This document shows positions 32,951-43,247 of a DNA stretch of 64,000 bases, piece by piece. The notes beneath the pieces are model-generated. The model was not told where the DNA came from. It searched no databases and was given only the letters and a program-made list of their open reading frames with translations. The position numbers were made by a program, and so were the translations under genes. The first letter of the stretch is position 1. Every line of letters starts with the position of its first letter. Source of the stretch: Oscillospiraceae bacterium (GTDB taxonomy: Bacteria > Bacillota > Clostridia > Oscillospirales > CAG-272); assembly GCA_015065105.1 (NCBI GenBank), contig SVQZ01000007.1:1-64000 (forward strand), written 5' to 3'.

Positions 32951-33215
32951 GGGGATAGTTCATTTATATTACGGGTTTTATTCTATTATTCGTTTTGCTA
33001 ACAGTAAAACGTATCGACTTCAACTTTAATGAAAAAGTATTGAGTTAATTGTTGAGCAAATATATCGGCAAACAGAATAAACATGAGATAACCTTTAATT
33101 TAAGGAACATTATTGATGTATTCCTTGGGTCGGATCCGATATTTTACAAATGATTATGATCTTAGATATAAATAACTAAGAGGCATTGGGACACAATCGA
33201 CATTATATGACTCTA
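32951..33215. other. Gene-free divergent spacer
   Basis: Between the divergent promoters of the GHL10 and LRR-SLH genes I see no open frame with a ribosome binding site, no strong hairpin and no repeat. Confidence 0.6.
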
Positions 33216-33244
33216 TTGACATAGCTTTCGGAATATGTTATAAT
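33216..33244 (+). promoter_or_regulatory. Promoter of the LRR-SLH gene
   Basis: TTGACA (33216-33221), 17 bases and TATAAT (33239-33244). Confidence 0.88.
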
Positions 33245-33278
33245 AAACGTGAAAACCAATTAACAAATGGAGGATATT

Positions 33279-35156
33279 ATGAAGTATTTTAAAAAGACAA
33301 TGACATTCTTTCTGATTTTTGCTGTTTTGATACCTTTTTTGGTGCTTCAAACAAATGCGTATGTTGAAACGGGAAAATGCGGAAAGAATTTAACGTGGAC
33401 ATATTACTCGGATATCTGTACGCTCGTTGTTTCCGGAAAAGGAGATATGATAAGCAGCTCGGGTGACGATATAGTGACTCCATGGTACGGATATAGAAGT
33501 ATTAAAACCTTGATTATAGAAGAGGGTGTAACCAGTATAGGCGGAGCTTCTTTTTATTTGTGTCATCAGCTGGTCGATGTTTATTTGCCAAAATCTCTGA
33601 AAGAAATAGGTACAAATGCTTTTGCCGAATGTTATAAATTGGAAAACGTATATATTCCCGATCTTGAAACATGGTGTAACATTGAGTTAATGGACAACAG
33701 CTCTAATATTTTGGGAATGGCGTCAAACGTATATCTTAACGGTGAACCTATAGAAAAAGACGTTAAAATTCCTTATGGTGTTAAAAAGTTGAGAAACTTT
33801 GCCTTTTGGAATTGTAAATTTATAGAAAGTGTAACTATACCGGAAAGTGTAAATTCTATAGGATGGTCAACTTTTGCAAATTGTGACAATTTGGTAAGTG
33901 TTAAAATACCCGGTAGTGTAGAGTTTTTGGACTGGCATGCTTTTTCCGGATGCGATAATCTGGAAGAGGTGATTATTTCGGATGGTGTAAAAACTATTAG
34001 TGATCAAGCTTTCCAAAATTGTGTGAAAATAAAAACGCTTGATATCCCCGATTCTGTTACAAGGCTCGGTACTTATGCGTTTTCTAATTGTACCGATTTA
34101 GAAAGTGTTACGATAGGTAAAGGTATAACCGAAATATCCGATAATTGTTTTTCGGATTGTATAAATCTGTCTGACGTTACTATTTCTGATAATGTTTTAA
34201 GTATCGGTAACGGCTCTTTCGGTAATTGTACTTCATTGAAGAGCTTAACGATAGGTGAAAACGTAAAGGTAATAGGTGATAGGGCTTTTTCCGGATGCGA
34301 TAATTTAACTATAAGATGTTATGAGGATTCTGTTGCGCATCAATTTGCCAAGAAGAAAAAAATTCCTTTTGAAATTTTATGTAAACATATTTTCAATAAT
34401 TATATCGTTAAAAAAGAAATATCTTGTACCGAAGACGGTATAAAAATTGCTGTTTGCGATAACGGTTGCGGAGAATCTGATATCATAATTGAAAAAGCAT
34501 TTGGCCATAGCTTTAACATCTACGAAACCGACGATAATAATTTAACAAAAACATCACAGTGTGATAACTGCAATGCAATCCATACTATACCCGCAAATGC
34601 TATTCTTTTTAATGATGTAAAGTATTCGGATTGGTATGCCGAGGGTGTTTATTATTGTTCAAGCGAAAATTATATTTTGGGTGTTGGTAATAATACTTTC
34701 AAACCAAGCGGAATACTTACAAGAGAGCAGTTTGTTGTAATTCTTGCAAGAGTTGCAGGCGCTGATCTCGAACAATATACAGATACGGTATTTGTCGATG
34801 TAAAAATGGATTCATGGTACGGTCCTTCTATTGGCTGGGCGTATGAGAATGGTTATGTAAACGGCGTTGGTAACAACAGGTTTGGCGTTGGACAAAATAT
34901 AAGCCGTGAGGGACTTGTAACACTTTTCTATAGATTTGCAGAAAAGAACGGTGTTGACGTAAGCGATCGATTTGATATGAGCGGATATGAAGATCAAGCA
35001 AATATAAGTTCTTGGGCACACGAAGCATGTGCATGGGCCGTAAACGTCAAACTACTTAGTTCTACAAATGCGAACGTGTTAGTTCTTTCCCCCAAGATGA
35101 CAGTAACCAGAGCTCAGGTTGCAAAAATATTTATGAGTTACGATCAAATTAAATAA
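33279..35156 (+). CDS. BspA-like leucine-rich surface protein with SLH anchor
   Basis: A 625-residue secreted protein. A signal peptide (MKYFKKTMTFFLIFAVLIPF) is followed by an N-terminal strand block GKCGKNLTWTYYSD shared with the other leucine-rich proteins, LRR_5 repeats to about residue 350, a linker with paired Cys motifs, and three SLH repeats (about 443-625), for example FNDVKYSDWYAEGVYYC and FVDVKMDSWYGPSIGWAYE. SLH domains bind pyruvylated wall polymer, so this protein is wall-anchored. ATG 33279 follows GGAGG (33269-33273); the earlier ATG at 33267 overlaps that ribosome binding site. Confidence 0.9.
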   Translation: MKYFKKTMTFFLIFAVLIPFLVLQTNAYVETGKCGKNLTWTYYSDICTLVVSGKGDMISSSGDDIVTPWYGYRSIKTLIIEEGVTSIGGASFYLCHQLVDVYLPKSLKEIGTNAFAECYKLENVYIPDLETWCNIELMDNSSNILGMASNVYLNGEPIEKDVKIPYGVKKLRNFAFWNCKFIESVTIPESVNSIGWSTFANCDNLVSVKIPGSVEFLDWHAFSGCDNLEEVIISDGVKTISDQAFQNCVKIKTLDIPDSVTRLGTYAFSNCTDLESVTIGKGITEISDNCFSDCINLSDVTISDNVLSIGNGSFGNCTSLKSLTIGENVKVIGDRAFSGCDNLTIRCYEDSVAHQFAKKKKIPFEILCKHIFNNYIVKKEISCTEDGIKIAVCDNGCGESDIIIEKAFGHSFNIYETDDNNLTKTSQCDNCNAIHTIPANAILFNDVKYSDWYAEGVYYCSSENYILGVGNNTFKPSGILTREQFVVILARVAGADLEQYTDTVFVDVKMDSWYGPSIGWAYENGYVNGVGNNRFGVGQNISREGLVTLFYRFAEKNGVDVSDRFDMSGYEDQANISSWAHEACAWAVNVKLLSSTNANVLVLSPKMTVTRAQVAKIFMSYDQIK

Positions 35157-35169
35157 ATTATTAAAGGAT

Positions 35170-35206
35170 AATCACGTCATAGGTTTTGGCTATGGCGTGA
35201 TTTTTA
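35170..35206 (+). terminator. Terminator of the LRR-SLH gene
   Basis: AATCACGTCATAG pairs with CTATGGCGTGATT (one wobble), followed by TTTATATTTT. Confidence 0.85.
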
Positions 35207-35269
35207 TATTTTAAAATGAAATATCTTTAACTTTAGAGTTTAAAATATCAATGAATAGTTTATAACACC

Positions 35270-35299
35270 TTGACATCTATATATTAAATATATTATAAT
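35270..35299 (+). promoter_or_regulatory. Promoter of the GH116 operon
   Basis: TTGACA (35270-35275), 18 bases and TATAAT (35294-35299). Transcription should start about where an in-frame ATG (35305) lies, which rules that ATG out as the start. Confidence 0.82.
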
Positions 35300-35340
35300 A
35301 TACTATGTATAAATATATTCGTTTCAAGGAGAATCAAACT

Positions 35341-37902
35341 ATGAAATACAAGGGCATGGCCACAAGAGAAATTGCATTCCCCATAGGCGGTATCGGTTCG
35401 GGATGTATAAGTCTGGCAGGCTACGGACGTCTCGTTGACTGGGAAATTTACAATAGACCCGCAAAGGAAACCGAGAACTTCTACACCCACTTTGCAGTTA
35501 AGGCTGAATGTGAGGGTAAGATAGTTGACACAAGAATTTTACAGGGTGACTATCTTAAGAGCTATATGGGCCCCACAATAAAGGGTGACTATATGGGTTA
35601 CGGACACGGTCCCACGACCTATACCATGGCGGCTATGCCTCACTTTGAGGATACCGAATTCAACGGCGAATTTCCCTTTGCCGAAATGAGCTTTAAGGAC
35701 AGACATTTCCCCGGTGACGTTAAGCTCACCGCATTCAACCCCTTTATTCCCCTGAACGAGGATGATTCCTCTATTCCTGCGGCGTTCTTTGAGGTTGAGT
35801 TTACTAACTACACAGGTAAGGTTATGACATATACCGCGGCTTTTTCCTGCAAGAATCCCCACAAGGAAAAGGCGATGAACAAATATACCCGCGAGGGCGA
35901 TATTTCAAGAATCTATATGTATTCGGACGAACTCGGCGAAGACGAGATAGGCTATTATGATATGACCATCGCTACCGACTGCCCCGATCTTTCCTATCAG
36001 GAAATGTGGTACAGAGCAGGCTGGAAGGATGACGTTATTACATACTGGCGCCAGTTTAACGAACAGAGCAAATTCGAGAACCGTGTTTATACCGACTACA
36101 GTGAGCGTGGCGGCGATCACTCTACCCTTGCTCCCTATGTAACACTTCAGCCCGGTGAAACGAAGAAGATAAGATTTATCCTTTCCTGGAACGTTCCCAA
36201 CAACTACAACTACTGGACACCTTATAAGGTTGAGAAGGACGGTAAAGAGGTTGACTTCACTTGGAAGAACTACTATGCAAAGCTTTTCAAGAACTCCGAG
36301 GCCTCCGCTCTCTATTCCTTTAAGAATTGGGACAGACTTTACGGCGACACTCTCCGCTTTAAGAACGAGTTCTTCTCCCAGACCCTTCCCGGTAAGATAA
36401 AGGACGCGATTGCAACCGCAATAAGTGTTCTTAAATCTCCCACGGTATGGCGTCTTGAAGACGGTTCTCTCTACGGTTGGGAAGGCTGTCTTGAGCACGT
36501 CGGTGCGTGTGAGGGTTCTTGTACTCACGTATGGAGCTACGCTTATGCTCTCTGCTTCCTCTTCCCCCGTCTTGAAAGATCTATGAGAGACCTTGACTAT
36601 AAATACAACTATAAGCCCGGCGGTAAGATGGAGTTCCGTATGGCGCTTCCTCTCGGACGTCCTGACTACGTGCCCTTCCATGCTTGTGTTGACGGACAGA
36701 TGGCAGGTGTATTCAAGACCTACCGTGACTGGAAGATCTGCGGTGACGATGAGTGGCTTAAGAAAAACTGGGAAAGAGTAAAGGGCGCCCTTGCTTATGC
36801 TTGGGACGAATCAAACGAGGAGTATTGGGACAGAAATAAGGACGGTATCCTTGAGGGACGTCAGCACAATACCCTTGATACAGAGCTCTTCTCCGCGTCC
36901 TCATGGCTTGAGGGCTACTACCTCTTAGCACTTAAGGCTGCTTCGGTTATGGCTGATTACTTAGGCGAAACAGAGCAGGCTGACGAATACAGAGCATTAT
37001 ATGCAAACGGTAAGAAGTACCTTGAAGAAAACCTCTTCAACGGTAAGTATTATTATCAGAAGATAGACCTCGGTGATTACAGCCTTGTTGAGCCCTTTGA
37101 CGATGCGGCAGGTGTATGGAACGAGGAAGTTAACGAAATCAAATATCAGATCGGTGAGGGCTCTGAGATCGACCAGGTAGGCGCTCAGTGGCACTCCGAC
37201 ATTATCGGTCTCGGTGATATATTCGACAAGGAAAGAGTAAAGTCTGCAGTTGACTTTATGTATCACCACAACTTCAAACAGTCTATGCGCGAGCATACCA
37301 ACATCTGGAGAATCTACTGCTTAAATGACGAAAAGGGTGCGGTTATCTGCGATTATCCCGAGGGCGCACGCAAGCCCGCAGTTCCTTTGGCATATGCTGA
37401 GGAAACGATGCACGCGTTTGAGTATATGCTTGCGGCACAGCTTATCTCCGCTGGCTTTATCGATAAGGGTCTTGAGGTTATCGACGGTGTGCGCGACCGT
37501 TATGACGGTACTATGCGTAATCCCTTTAACGAAATGGAATGCGGCAACCACTATTCAAGAAATATGTGTACCTTCTCCTACATTCCGATCCTTTCCGGCT
37601 TTGAATTTGATATGCCCCACGGTATGATAGGCTTCAAACCCATGCTTTCAGGCTATTTCAAGGCTATCTGGTCTCTTGACTGCGGATGGGGCAACGTTGA
37701 ATGCAACGAGGGTGAGATCACCGTTAACATGATCTCCGGTGCACTTAAGCTTGACGAGCTCCGCGTACCCTTTGAAAATGCAGTTAAGGTCGTAGTTGAC
37801 GGTACCGAGCTTTCTCCCGATGCTTACAGAGTAGAGGGCAGAAGCGTATTCTTCGGTACAAAGACAGAAATCACAAAGAACGTAAAGGTTTTCGGTGCAT
37901 AA
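35341..37902 (+). CDS. GH116 family glycosidase (DUF608, GBA2-like)
   Basis: An 853-residue enzyme of the GH116 family, which includes bile-acid beta-glucosidase GBA2 and bacterial beta-glucosidases and xylosidases. The N-terminal beta-sandwich starts with IAFPIGGIGSGCISLAGYGR; the (alpha/alpha)6 barrel has CTHVWSYAYAL and QHNTLDTELFS, the region of the catalytic acid. It lacks a signal peptide, so imported oligosaccharides or glycolipid headgroups are the likely substrates. ATG 35341 is chosen for its AAGGAG ribosome binding site. It leads an operon with NodB-like and GH78-like genes. Confidence 0.9.
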   Translation: MKYKGMATREIAFPIGGIGSGCISLAGYGRLVDWEIYNRPAKETENFYTHFAVKAECEGKIVDTRILQGDYLKSYMGPTIKGDYMGYGHGPTTYTMAAMPHFEDTEFNGEFPFAEMSFKDRHFPGDVKLTAFNPFIPLNEDDSSIPAAFFEVEFTNYTGKVMTYTAAFSCKNPHKEKAMNKYTREGDISRIYMYSDELGEDEIGYYDMTIATDCPDLSYQEMWYRAGWKDDVITYWRQFNEQSKFENRVYTDYSERGGDHSTLAPYVTLQPGETKKIRFILSWNVPNNYNYWTPYKVEKDGKEVDFTWKNYYAKLFKNSEASALYSFKNWDRLYGDTLRFKNEFFSQTLPGKIKDAIATAISVLKSPTVWRLEDGSLYGWEGCLEHVGACEGSCTHVWSYAYALCFLFPRLERSMRDLDYKYNYKPGGKMEFRMALPLGRPDYVPFHACVDGQMAGVFKTYRDWKICGDDEWLKKNWERVKGALAYAWDESNEEYWDRNKDGILEGRQHNTLDTELFSASSWLEGYYLLALKAASVMADYLGETEQADEYRALYANGKKYLEENLFNGKYYYQKIDLGDYSLVEPFDDAAGVWNEEVNEIKYQIGEGSEIDQVGAQWHSDIIGLGDIFDKERVKSAVDFMYHHNFKQSMREHTNIWRIYCLNDEKGAVICDYPEGARKPAVPLAYAEETMHAFEYMLAAQLISAGFIDKGLEVIDGVRDRYDGTMRNPFNEMECGNHYSRNMCTFSYIPILSGFEFDMPHGMIGFKPMLSGYFKAIWSLDCGWGNVECNEGEITVNMISGALKLDELRVPFENAVKVVVDGTELSPDAYRVEGRSVFFGTKTEITKNVKVFGA

Positions 37903-37903
37903 A

Positions 37904-38629
37904 ATGTATATTCCGAGAAAATTTAAGAAAAGAGAAAAGCCTTATAAATTTTTGACCCTCAGCTTTGACGACGGAGTTAAGCAGGACGAGCGTTTTATAA
38001 AGATGCTCGACGAAAGAGGGATAAAATGCACCTTTAATATTAATTCGGGTCTTTTCGGTAACGTGCACAATGCTCCCTATGAAGGGGGTGAGGTGCCCCA
38101 CGATGAGGTTGAGGCAAAGGACGTGAACCGAATATACCAAGATCACGAGGTTGCTGCACACACCCTTACCCACCCCCTGCTCAGTCATCTTACCGAGGAA
38201 GAGGTGATCAAGGAGGTCGGTGAGGATCAGAAAACTCTTGCAGAGCTTTCGGGTCAGGAGGTATTCGGTCTTGCATACCCCTTCGGACGTTGCTATACCG
38301 AGGAAACCATCCGTATAATCCTTGAAAACACACCGATACGATATGCCCGTAATATCGCATCCCACCACGGCTTTGAAATGCCGGATAAATTTATGGAATG
38401 GCGTCCCTCCTGCCATTGGCGCGAGGAAAGCTGTATAAAGCTGGCAAAGGATTTTATAGATCTCGACGCAAAAGAGGATTCGCTTTTCTACATATGGGGT
38501 CACAGCTATGAGTTCGATATGTATAACGGCTGGGATGAGATAACCGAGCTTCTTGACCTTATAGCAGGGCATGACGATATTGAATACGTAACCAACGGTG
38601 AAATATATAAGTATATTACAGAGGAGTAA
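37904..38629 (+). CDS. Polysaccharide deacetylase-like (NodB-fold) protein
   Basis: A 241-residue NodB-fold protein. The first metal motif LSFDDG lies near residues 19-24, the HxxxH motif is in AAHTLTHPLL, and GLAYPFGRCY supplies the next conserved block. Such enzymes remove N- or O-acetyl groups from sugars. There is no signal peptide, so it is cytosolic, unlike peptidoglycan deacetylases. ATG 37904 lies one base after the stop of the GH116 gene; a GTG seven bases inside that gene is less likely. The GH78-like gene follows after two bases. Confidence 0.82.
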   Translation: MYIPRKFKKREKPYKFLTLSFDDGVKQDERFIKMLDERGIKCTFNINSGLFGNVHNAPYEGGEVPHDEVEAKDVNRIYQDHEVAAHTLTHPLLSHLTEEEVIKEVGEDQKTLAELSGQEVFGLAYPFGRCYTEETIRIILENTPIRYARNIASHHGFEMPDKFMEWRPSCHWREESCIKLAKDFIDLDAKEDSLFYIWGHSYEFDMYNGWDEITELLDLIAGHDDIEYVTNGEIYKYITEE

Positions 38630-38631
38630 TC

Positions 38632-40647
38632 ATGAGTATTGTAAATTTTTCTAAAGCAAAATGGATATGGGGCAATGACAACAAAACTGCCGATCAGCAT
38701 CTTGTTATAAGAAGAAAATTTGAGCTTGATCCTGTTCCCGAAAAAGCGGAAGCGTACATATCCTGTGATACCAAGTTCTGGATGTGGGTAAACGGAGAGC
38801 TTGCGGTTTTTGAAGGCGGAGTTTTCCGTGAAAGCGTTACAGGCGGTTACGCTGAGTGCGTTGATCTTGCTCCCTATCTTAAGAAGGGTGAAAACGTTAT
38901 CGCATTTCTCGTATGGTACTACGGTAACGGAGGACGCAATAATACCGACAGCGGTGAAGCAGGCTTTATCTTCCGTTGCGATGCTCTTGAGCTCTATTCG
39001 GACGAGAGCTTCAACGTTGCGCTTCATCCCGCATACGTTAAAACCGGCGAGCCTCATCCTGCATATCTTTTCGGCGGCGATAACACGGGCTTTAACGCTC
39101 ACCTCGATTTTGGTGATTTCACCGACATTGATTTTGACGAGGTTGAATTTGAGCCTGCAACGATTTATCCCAACAACGTATGGGGCGAGCAGACACTTTC
39201 ACCCCTTCCTCTTCTGAAGCTTTTTGACGAGGAGGAGTGCGACTATGACGAAACCGAAACAGGTGTTATAGGCCATCTTCCTTATGCTATGACCTTCTCC
39301 GCCTGCTTTGAGATAGTGGCTGAAGGCGGTGAGATCATCGACATCCGCTCCGACCGTTATAATGTTAACGGCGGTCCCGGAGACGAATTCCATAACTATA
39401 ACGGCCACCGCATCGAATATACTGCAAAGGAAGGTAAGAACTCCTTCTTCTGTCCCATGTATCTCTACGGTGAAAAGATGATAGTTACATTCCCCGAAAC
39501 CGTTAAGCTGAAGAAGCTTTCCTACCGCGAAAGCGGCTATGATACAAAGCGTATCGGTAATTTCAAAACCGATAACGAAATTTTCAACGCTATGGTTGAA
39601 AAGTCTATCCGTACTCTTTACGTGTGCATGAGAAACAACTTTATGGACTGCCCCGACCGTGAAAGAGGCCAGTGGATCGGTGACGTGTCGGTTCAGGCTC
39701 CCCAGGTGTTCTTTGTGTTTGACGATGAGGCAAAGAAGCTCCTTAAAAAGTCTATTTCCGATTTTATTAATCTCCGTAAGGGCGACGTTCTTGTCGGTAA
39801 CGTTCCCGGTCATCATTTCTCCGAGCTTCCCAGCCAGAGTCTTGTTGCAATAAGTAAATTCGGTCTTTTGGGTGAATACTATTCCTATTCACTTGATGCA
39901 GAGATGCCCGAAATGGCACTTGAACCGGTCGTTAACTACCTTAAGCTTTGGGAGTATGACGAAAGAGGACTTCTCGTTCCCCGCAGCGGTAACTGGAGAT
40001 GGTACGATCACCTCTGGAACTTTGATGAGGACGTTCTTGAAAACTGTCTTTACGTTGCGGCGGCAAAATATGCCCTTGAAATGGCAGAGATCTGCGGCAG
40101 ACACGAGTTTGACGAGTTCCTCAAGGAAAGAGTTGATACCCTTTCCGCAAATATTGAAAAGTATTTCTGGAAGAACGATCATTACGCATCGGGCGATTTC
40201 GTTGATGACAGAGCCAATGCTATCGCAATGCTCTCCGGCATTTGTCCGCCCGAAAGATTCTCCAATATCCGTAAGGTTCTTCTTACAGTATTTAACTCCA
40301 CACCCTATATGGAGCGCTTCGTTCTTAAGGCTCTTTGCGAGATGGGTTATATCAAGGACGCTTATAACCGTATGATGTCCCGTTACTATAACCTTGCGGT
40401 TAACGAGAATACCACCCTCTGGGAGGACTTCTATATTCTCGGTACACGTAACCACGCATGGTCCGGCTCTCCCCTTGAAATTGCATTCAGATATCTTTTA
40501 GGCTTCAAGACAGAGGACGGCTTTAAGAGCTATACCATAAATCCCGTTGACGGTATCTTTAAGAGCATCGAATGCAGCTTTAACGTAAACGGTGAAAACG
40601 TTACACTTTACCTCGAGGATGAGGACGGTAAAATGACACTTAAATAA
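38632..40647 (+). CDS. Alpha-L-rhamnosidase-like (GH78-type) glycosidase
   Basis: A 671-residue protein with an N-terminal beta-sandwich (KAKWIWGNDN, then the lectin-like CDTKFWMWVNGELA) and an (alpha/alpha)6 barrel. The motif MDCPDRERGQWIGDV near residues 338-351 parallels the catalytic-region motif of GH78 rhamnosidases. The protein is shorter than many GH78 enzymes and has no signal peptide. It is tightly linked to the GH116 and deacetylase-like genes, suggesting one intracellular pathway for a decorated oligosaccharide. The exact sugar is uncertain. Confidence 0.72.
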   Translation: MSIVNFSKAKWIWGNDNKTADQHLVIRRKFELDPVPEKAEAYISCDTKFWMWVNGELAVFEGGVFRESVTGGYAECVDLAPYLKKGENVIAFLVWYYGNGGRNNTDSGEAGFIFRCDALELYSDESFNVALHPAYVKTGEPHPAYLFGGDNTGFNAHLDFGDFTDIDFDEVEFEPATIYPNNVWGEQTLSPLPLLKLFDEEECDYDETETGVIGHLPYAMTFSACFEIVAEGGEIIDIRSDRYNVNGGPGDEFHNYNGHRIEYTAKEGKNSFFCPMYLYGEKMIVTFPETVKLKKLSYRESGYDTKRIGNFKTDNEIFNAMVEKSIRTLYVCMRNNFMDCPDRERGQWIGDVSVQAPQVFFVFDDEAKKLLKKSISDFINLRKGDVLVGNVPGHHFSELPSQSLVAISKFGLLGEYYSYSLDAEMPEMALEPVVNYLKLWEYDERGLLVPRSGNWRWYDHLWNFDEDVLENCLYVAAAKYALEMAEICGRHEFDEFLKERVDTLSANIEKYFWKNDHYASGDFVDDRANAIAMLSGICPPERFSNIRKVLLTVFNSTPYMERFVLKALCEMGYIKDAYNRMMSRYYNLAVNENTTLWEDFYILGTRNHAWSGSPLEIAFRYLLGFKTEDGFKSYTINPVDGIFKSIECSFNVNGENVTLYLEDEDGKMTLK

Positions 40648-40694
40648 GTGTTGTTTTACAGCATAAAAACTAAAGATTAAGGATTAAACTATAT

Positions 40695-42785
40695 ATGATT
40701 AACGTACCCGAAATGTTCGGAGATCTTGTCTTTAATGACAAGGTTATGAAAGAGCGCCTCACCCCCGAGGTGTATAAATCCCTGCACCGTACCATAGGCA
40801 GAGGAAAGCCCCTTGACTTGAATGTTGCGAATTCTGTGGCAAATGCCATGAAGGAATGGGCTATAGAAAAGGGCGCGACCCATTTTACCCATTGGTTCCA
40901 GCCTATGACGGGTATTACCGCAGAAAAGCACGATAGCTTTATTTCTCCCACGGGAGATGACGGAGTTATCATGGAATTCTCGGGTAAGGAGCTTATCAAA
41001 GGCGAATCGGATGCATCCAGCTTTCCTTCAGGCGGTCTTCGCGCCACCTTTGAGGCAAGAGGATATACAGCGTGGGATCCTACCTCATATGCGTTTATAA
41101 AGGATAACTCGCTATGCATTCCTACCGTTTTCTGCTCCTGGGGCGGGGAAGCGCTGGATATGAAGACTCCCTTGCTCCGTTCTATCGAGGCGGTAAGCCG
41201 CCATGCAAAACGCGTGCTCTGTGCTCTGGGAAACGAAGAGGTTAAGCATGTTATCTCAACGGTAGGACCCGAGCAGGAATACTTCCTTATAGATAAAGAG
41301 ATATATTCACAGCGCAAGGATCTCGTTTACTGCGGAAGAACTCTCTTCGGTGCACAGCCTCCGAAGGGTCAGGAGGTGGAGCATCATTATTACGGAGCAA
41401 TAAAGCCCCGTATCGGTGCATTCATGAAGGATCTTGACGTTGAGCTCTGGAAGCTGGGCATACTTGCAAAAACAGAGCATAACGAGGCGGCTCCCGCACA
41501 GCACGAGCTTGCTCCCATATACACAACCCTTAACACAGCGGCGGATCACAACCAGATAACAATGGAAACGATGCGCCGCGTGGCTGAAAGACACGGCTTG
41601 GTATGTCTTTTACATGAAAAGCCCTTTGCGGGTGTAAACGGAAGCGGTAAGCATATCAATTGGTCTCTTTCTACGAATAAGGGTCAGAATCTCTTTGAAC
41701 CGGGTAAATCTCCCAAGGAAAATGCGCAGTTTCTCTTATTCCTTTCTGCAGTCATCCGCGCAGTTGACGAGTATCAGGATATCCTGCGTGCCTCCGTTGC
41801 AACGGCGGGTAACGATCACCGTCTCGGTGCAAGCGAAGCTCCTCCCGCTATAATCTCTATGTTTTTGGGTGACGAGCTTACTGCTATTCTGAATGCTATG
41901 GAATCGGGGGAGGAATATACCGAAAACGAAAAAACAGAAATGGAGATAGGCGTTGACGTTCTTCCTCATTTCCCCAAGGATACGACCGACCGTAACAGAA
42001 CCTCACCCTTTGCCTTTACGGGCAACAAGTTTGAGTTCCGTATGCCCGGATCGGCACTTTCGGTTGCAGGTCCCAGTACGGTAATAAATACTATCGTCGC
42101 TGACGTGCTTTCCGATTTTGCCGATAAATTAGAGACGAGCGAGGACATTACAAAGACCTTGAATAAGCTTATCCGCCGTACTATCCGCGAGCATAAGCGT
42201 ATAATCTTTAACGGCGACGGCTATTCCGACGAATGGAAGGAGGAGGCTGCAAGAAGAGGGCTTTCTAATCTTGCAACCACCGTTGAGGCTCTTCCCGCAC
42301 AGGTAGCACAAAAGGCTGTTGACCTTTATGCTAAGCACGCAATATTTACAGAAAAGGAATTGCGTTCCCGTTATGAGATACAGCTTGAGAGTTATTGTTC
42401 CACCCTTGAGATCGAGGCGGCGACTATGCTTGACCTTGCGAAGAAGGATATTATCCCCGCGGTAAACCGTTACGTTACCGAGCTTTCCGAGTCTCTTGTG
42501 ATACAGAAAAAGGCGGGGGCAAGAATTTGCATTGCAACTGTGACCGAGCAGGATCAGCTCTCTCTCCTTTTTGACGAACTTTACAGAAGCACTATTAAGC
42601 TTGAAGAGGCTGTCAGCTGTATTCCCAATTATAAGGGAGATATAGAGGCGAAGGCTAAATATCTTTGTAATACCGTCCTTTCAAGAATGTCGGTTTTGCG
42701 TGATACCTGTGATAAAATCGAAGAAAGCACCCCTGCGGATATGTGGCCTATGCCCGACTACGGTGTGCTTATGTTCAGTATATAA
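40695..42785 (+). CDS. glnN: Glutamine synthetase type III
   Basis: A 696-residue GSIII, the large dodecameric form found in Bacteroides, clostridia and cyanobacteria, which makes glutamine from glutamate, ammonia and ATP. GSIII-specific features are the N-terminal [24 protein letters not shown], the metal-binding [23 protein letters not shown] and the unique C-terminal extension. The length is typical. An AAGGA ribosome binding site precedes the start; 47 bases separate it from the glycosidase operon. Confidence 0.95.
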   Translation: MINVPEMFGDLVFNDKVMKERLTPEVYKSLHRTIGRGKPLDLNVANSVANAMKEWAIEKGATHFTHWFQPMTGITAEKHDSFISPTGDDGVIMEFSGKELIKGESDASSFPSGGLRATFEARGYTAWDPTSYAFIKDNSLCIPTVFCSWGGEALDMKTPLLRSIEAVSRHAKRVLCALGNEEVKHVISTVGPEQEYFLIDKEIYSQRKDLVYCGRTLFGAQPPKGQEVEHHYYGAIKPRIGAFMKDLDVELWKLGILAKTEHNEAAPAQHELAPIYTTLNTAADHNQITMETMRRVAERHGLVCLLHEKPFAGVNGSGKHINWSLSTNKGQNLFEPGKSPKENAQFLLFLSAVIRAVDEYQDILRASVATAGNDHRLGASEAPPAIISMFLGDELTAILNAMESGEEYTENEKTEMEIGVDVLPHFPKDTTDRNRTSPFAFTGNKFEFRMPGSALSVAGPSTVINTIVADVLSDFADKLETSEDITKTLNKLIRRTIREHKRIIFNGDGYSDEWKEEAARRGLSNLATTVEALPAQVAQKAVDLYAKHAIFTEKELRSRYEIQLESYCSTLEIEAATMLDLAKKDIIPAVNRYVTELSESLVIQKKAGARICIATVTEQDQLSLLFDELYRSTIKLEEAVSCIPNYKGDIEAKAKYLCNTVLSRMSVLRDTCDKIEESTPADMWPMPDYGVLMFSI

Positions 42786-42805
42786 TACAAAAAGGAAGAA
42801 ATAAT

Positions 42806-43228
42806 ATGTTATACGTATGGATCGCAGCTATTGCTGTATTCGTGGTTCTTGAACTTTTAACCCCTCAGCTTATATGTATTTGGTTTGCAATAGGCTCGGT
42901 ATCAGCTCTTGTTGCCGAGAAGCTCGGAGCATCCGAATGGGTACAGTTCGCAATATTTGCAGGAGTTTCTCTTGTTGCACTTATAATAACAAGGCCTCTT
43001 TACAATAAGTATGTTAAATCAAATACCGTTGCCACCAATTCAGACCGCCTTATAGGTATGGAGGCTGTAGTTACCGAGGATATCGATAACATGGAGGCAA
43101 AGGGGAGTGTAAAGGTCGCAGGTCAGATATGGTCTGCGAAGAGCACAAAAGGTTTACCTATCAAAAAGGAAAGTATTGTGATCGTTGATTCAATAGAAGG
43201 TGTTAAGCTTTCTGTTACAGAAAAATAA
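42806..43228 (+). CDS. NfeD-like membrane protein
   Basis: A 140-residue short NfeD-family protein: two to three membrane segments (about 2-22, 26-42, 50-70) then an OB-fold domain beginning near GMEAVVTEDI. NfeD proteins partner with SPFH/stomatin proteins in membrane microdomains, and here the SPFH gene follows after 19 bases. ATG 42806 follows AAAGGAAG; the earlier in-frame ATG at 42743 lies inside glnN and is rejected. Confidence 0.88.
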   Translation: MLYVWIAAIAVFVVLELLTPQLICIWFAIGSVSALVAEKLGASEWVQFAIFAGVSLVALIITRPLYNKYVKSNTVATNSDRLIGMEAVVTEDIDNMEAKGSVKVAGQIWSAKSTKGLPIKKESIVIVDSIEGVKLSVTEK

Positions 43229-43247
43229 ATAATAAAGGAGAAAAAAT

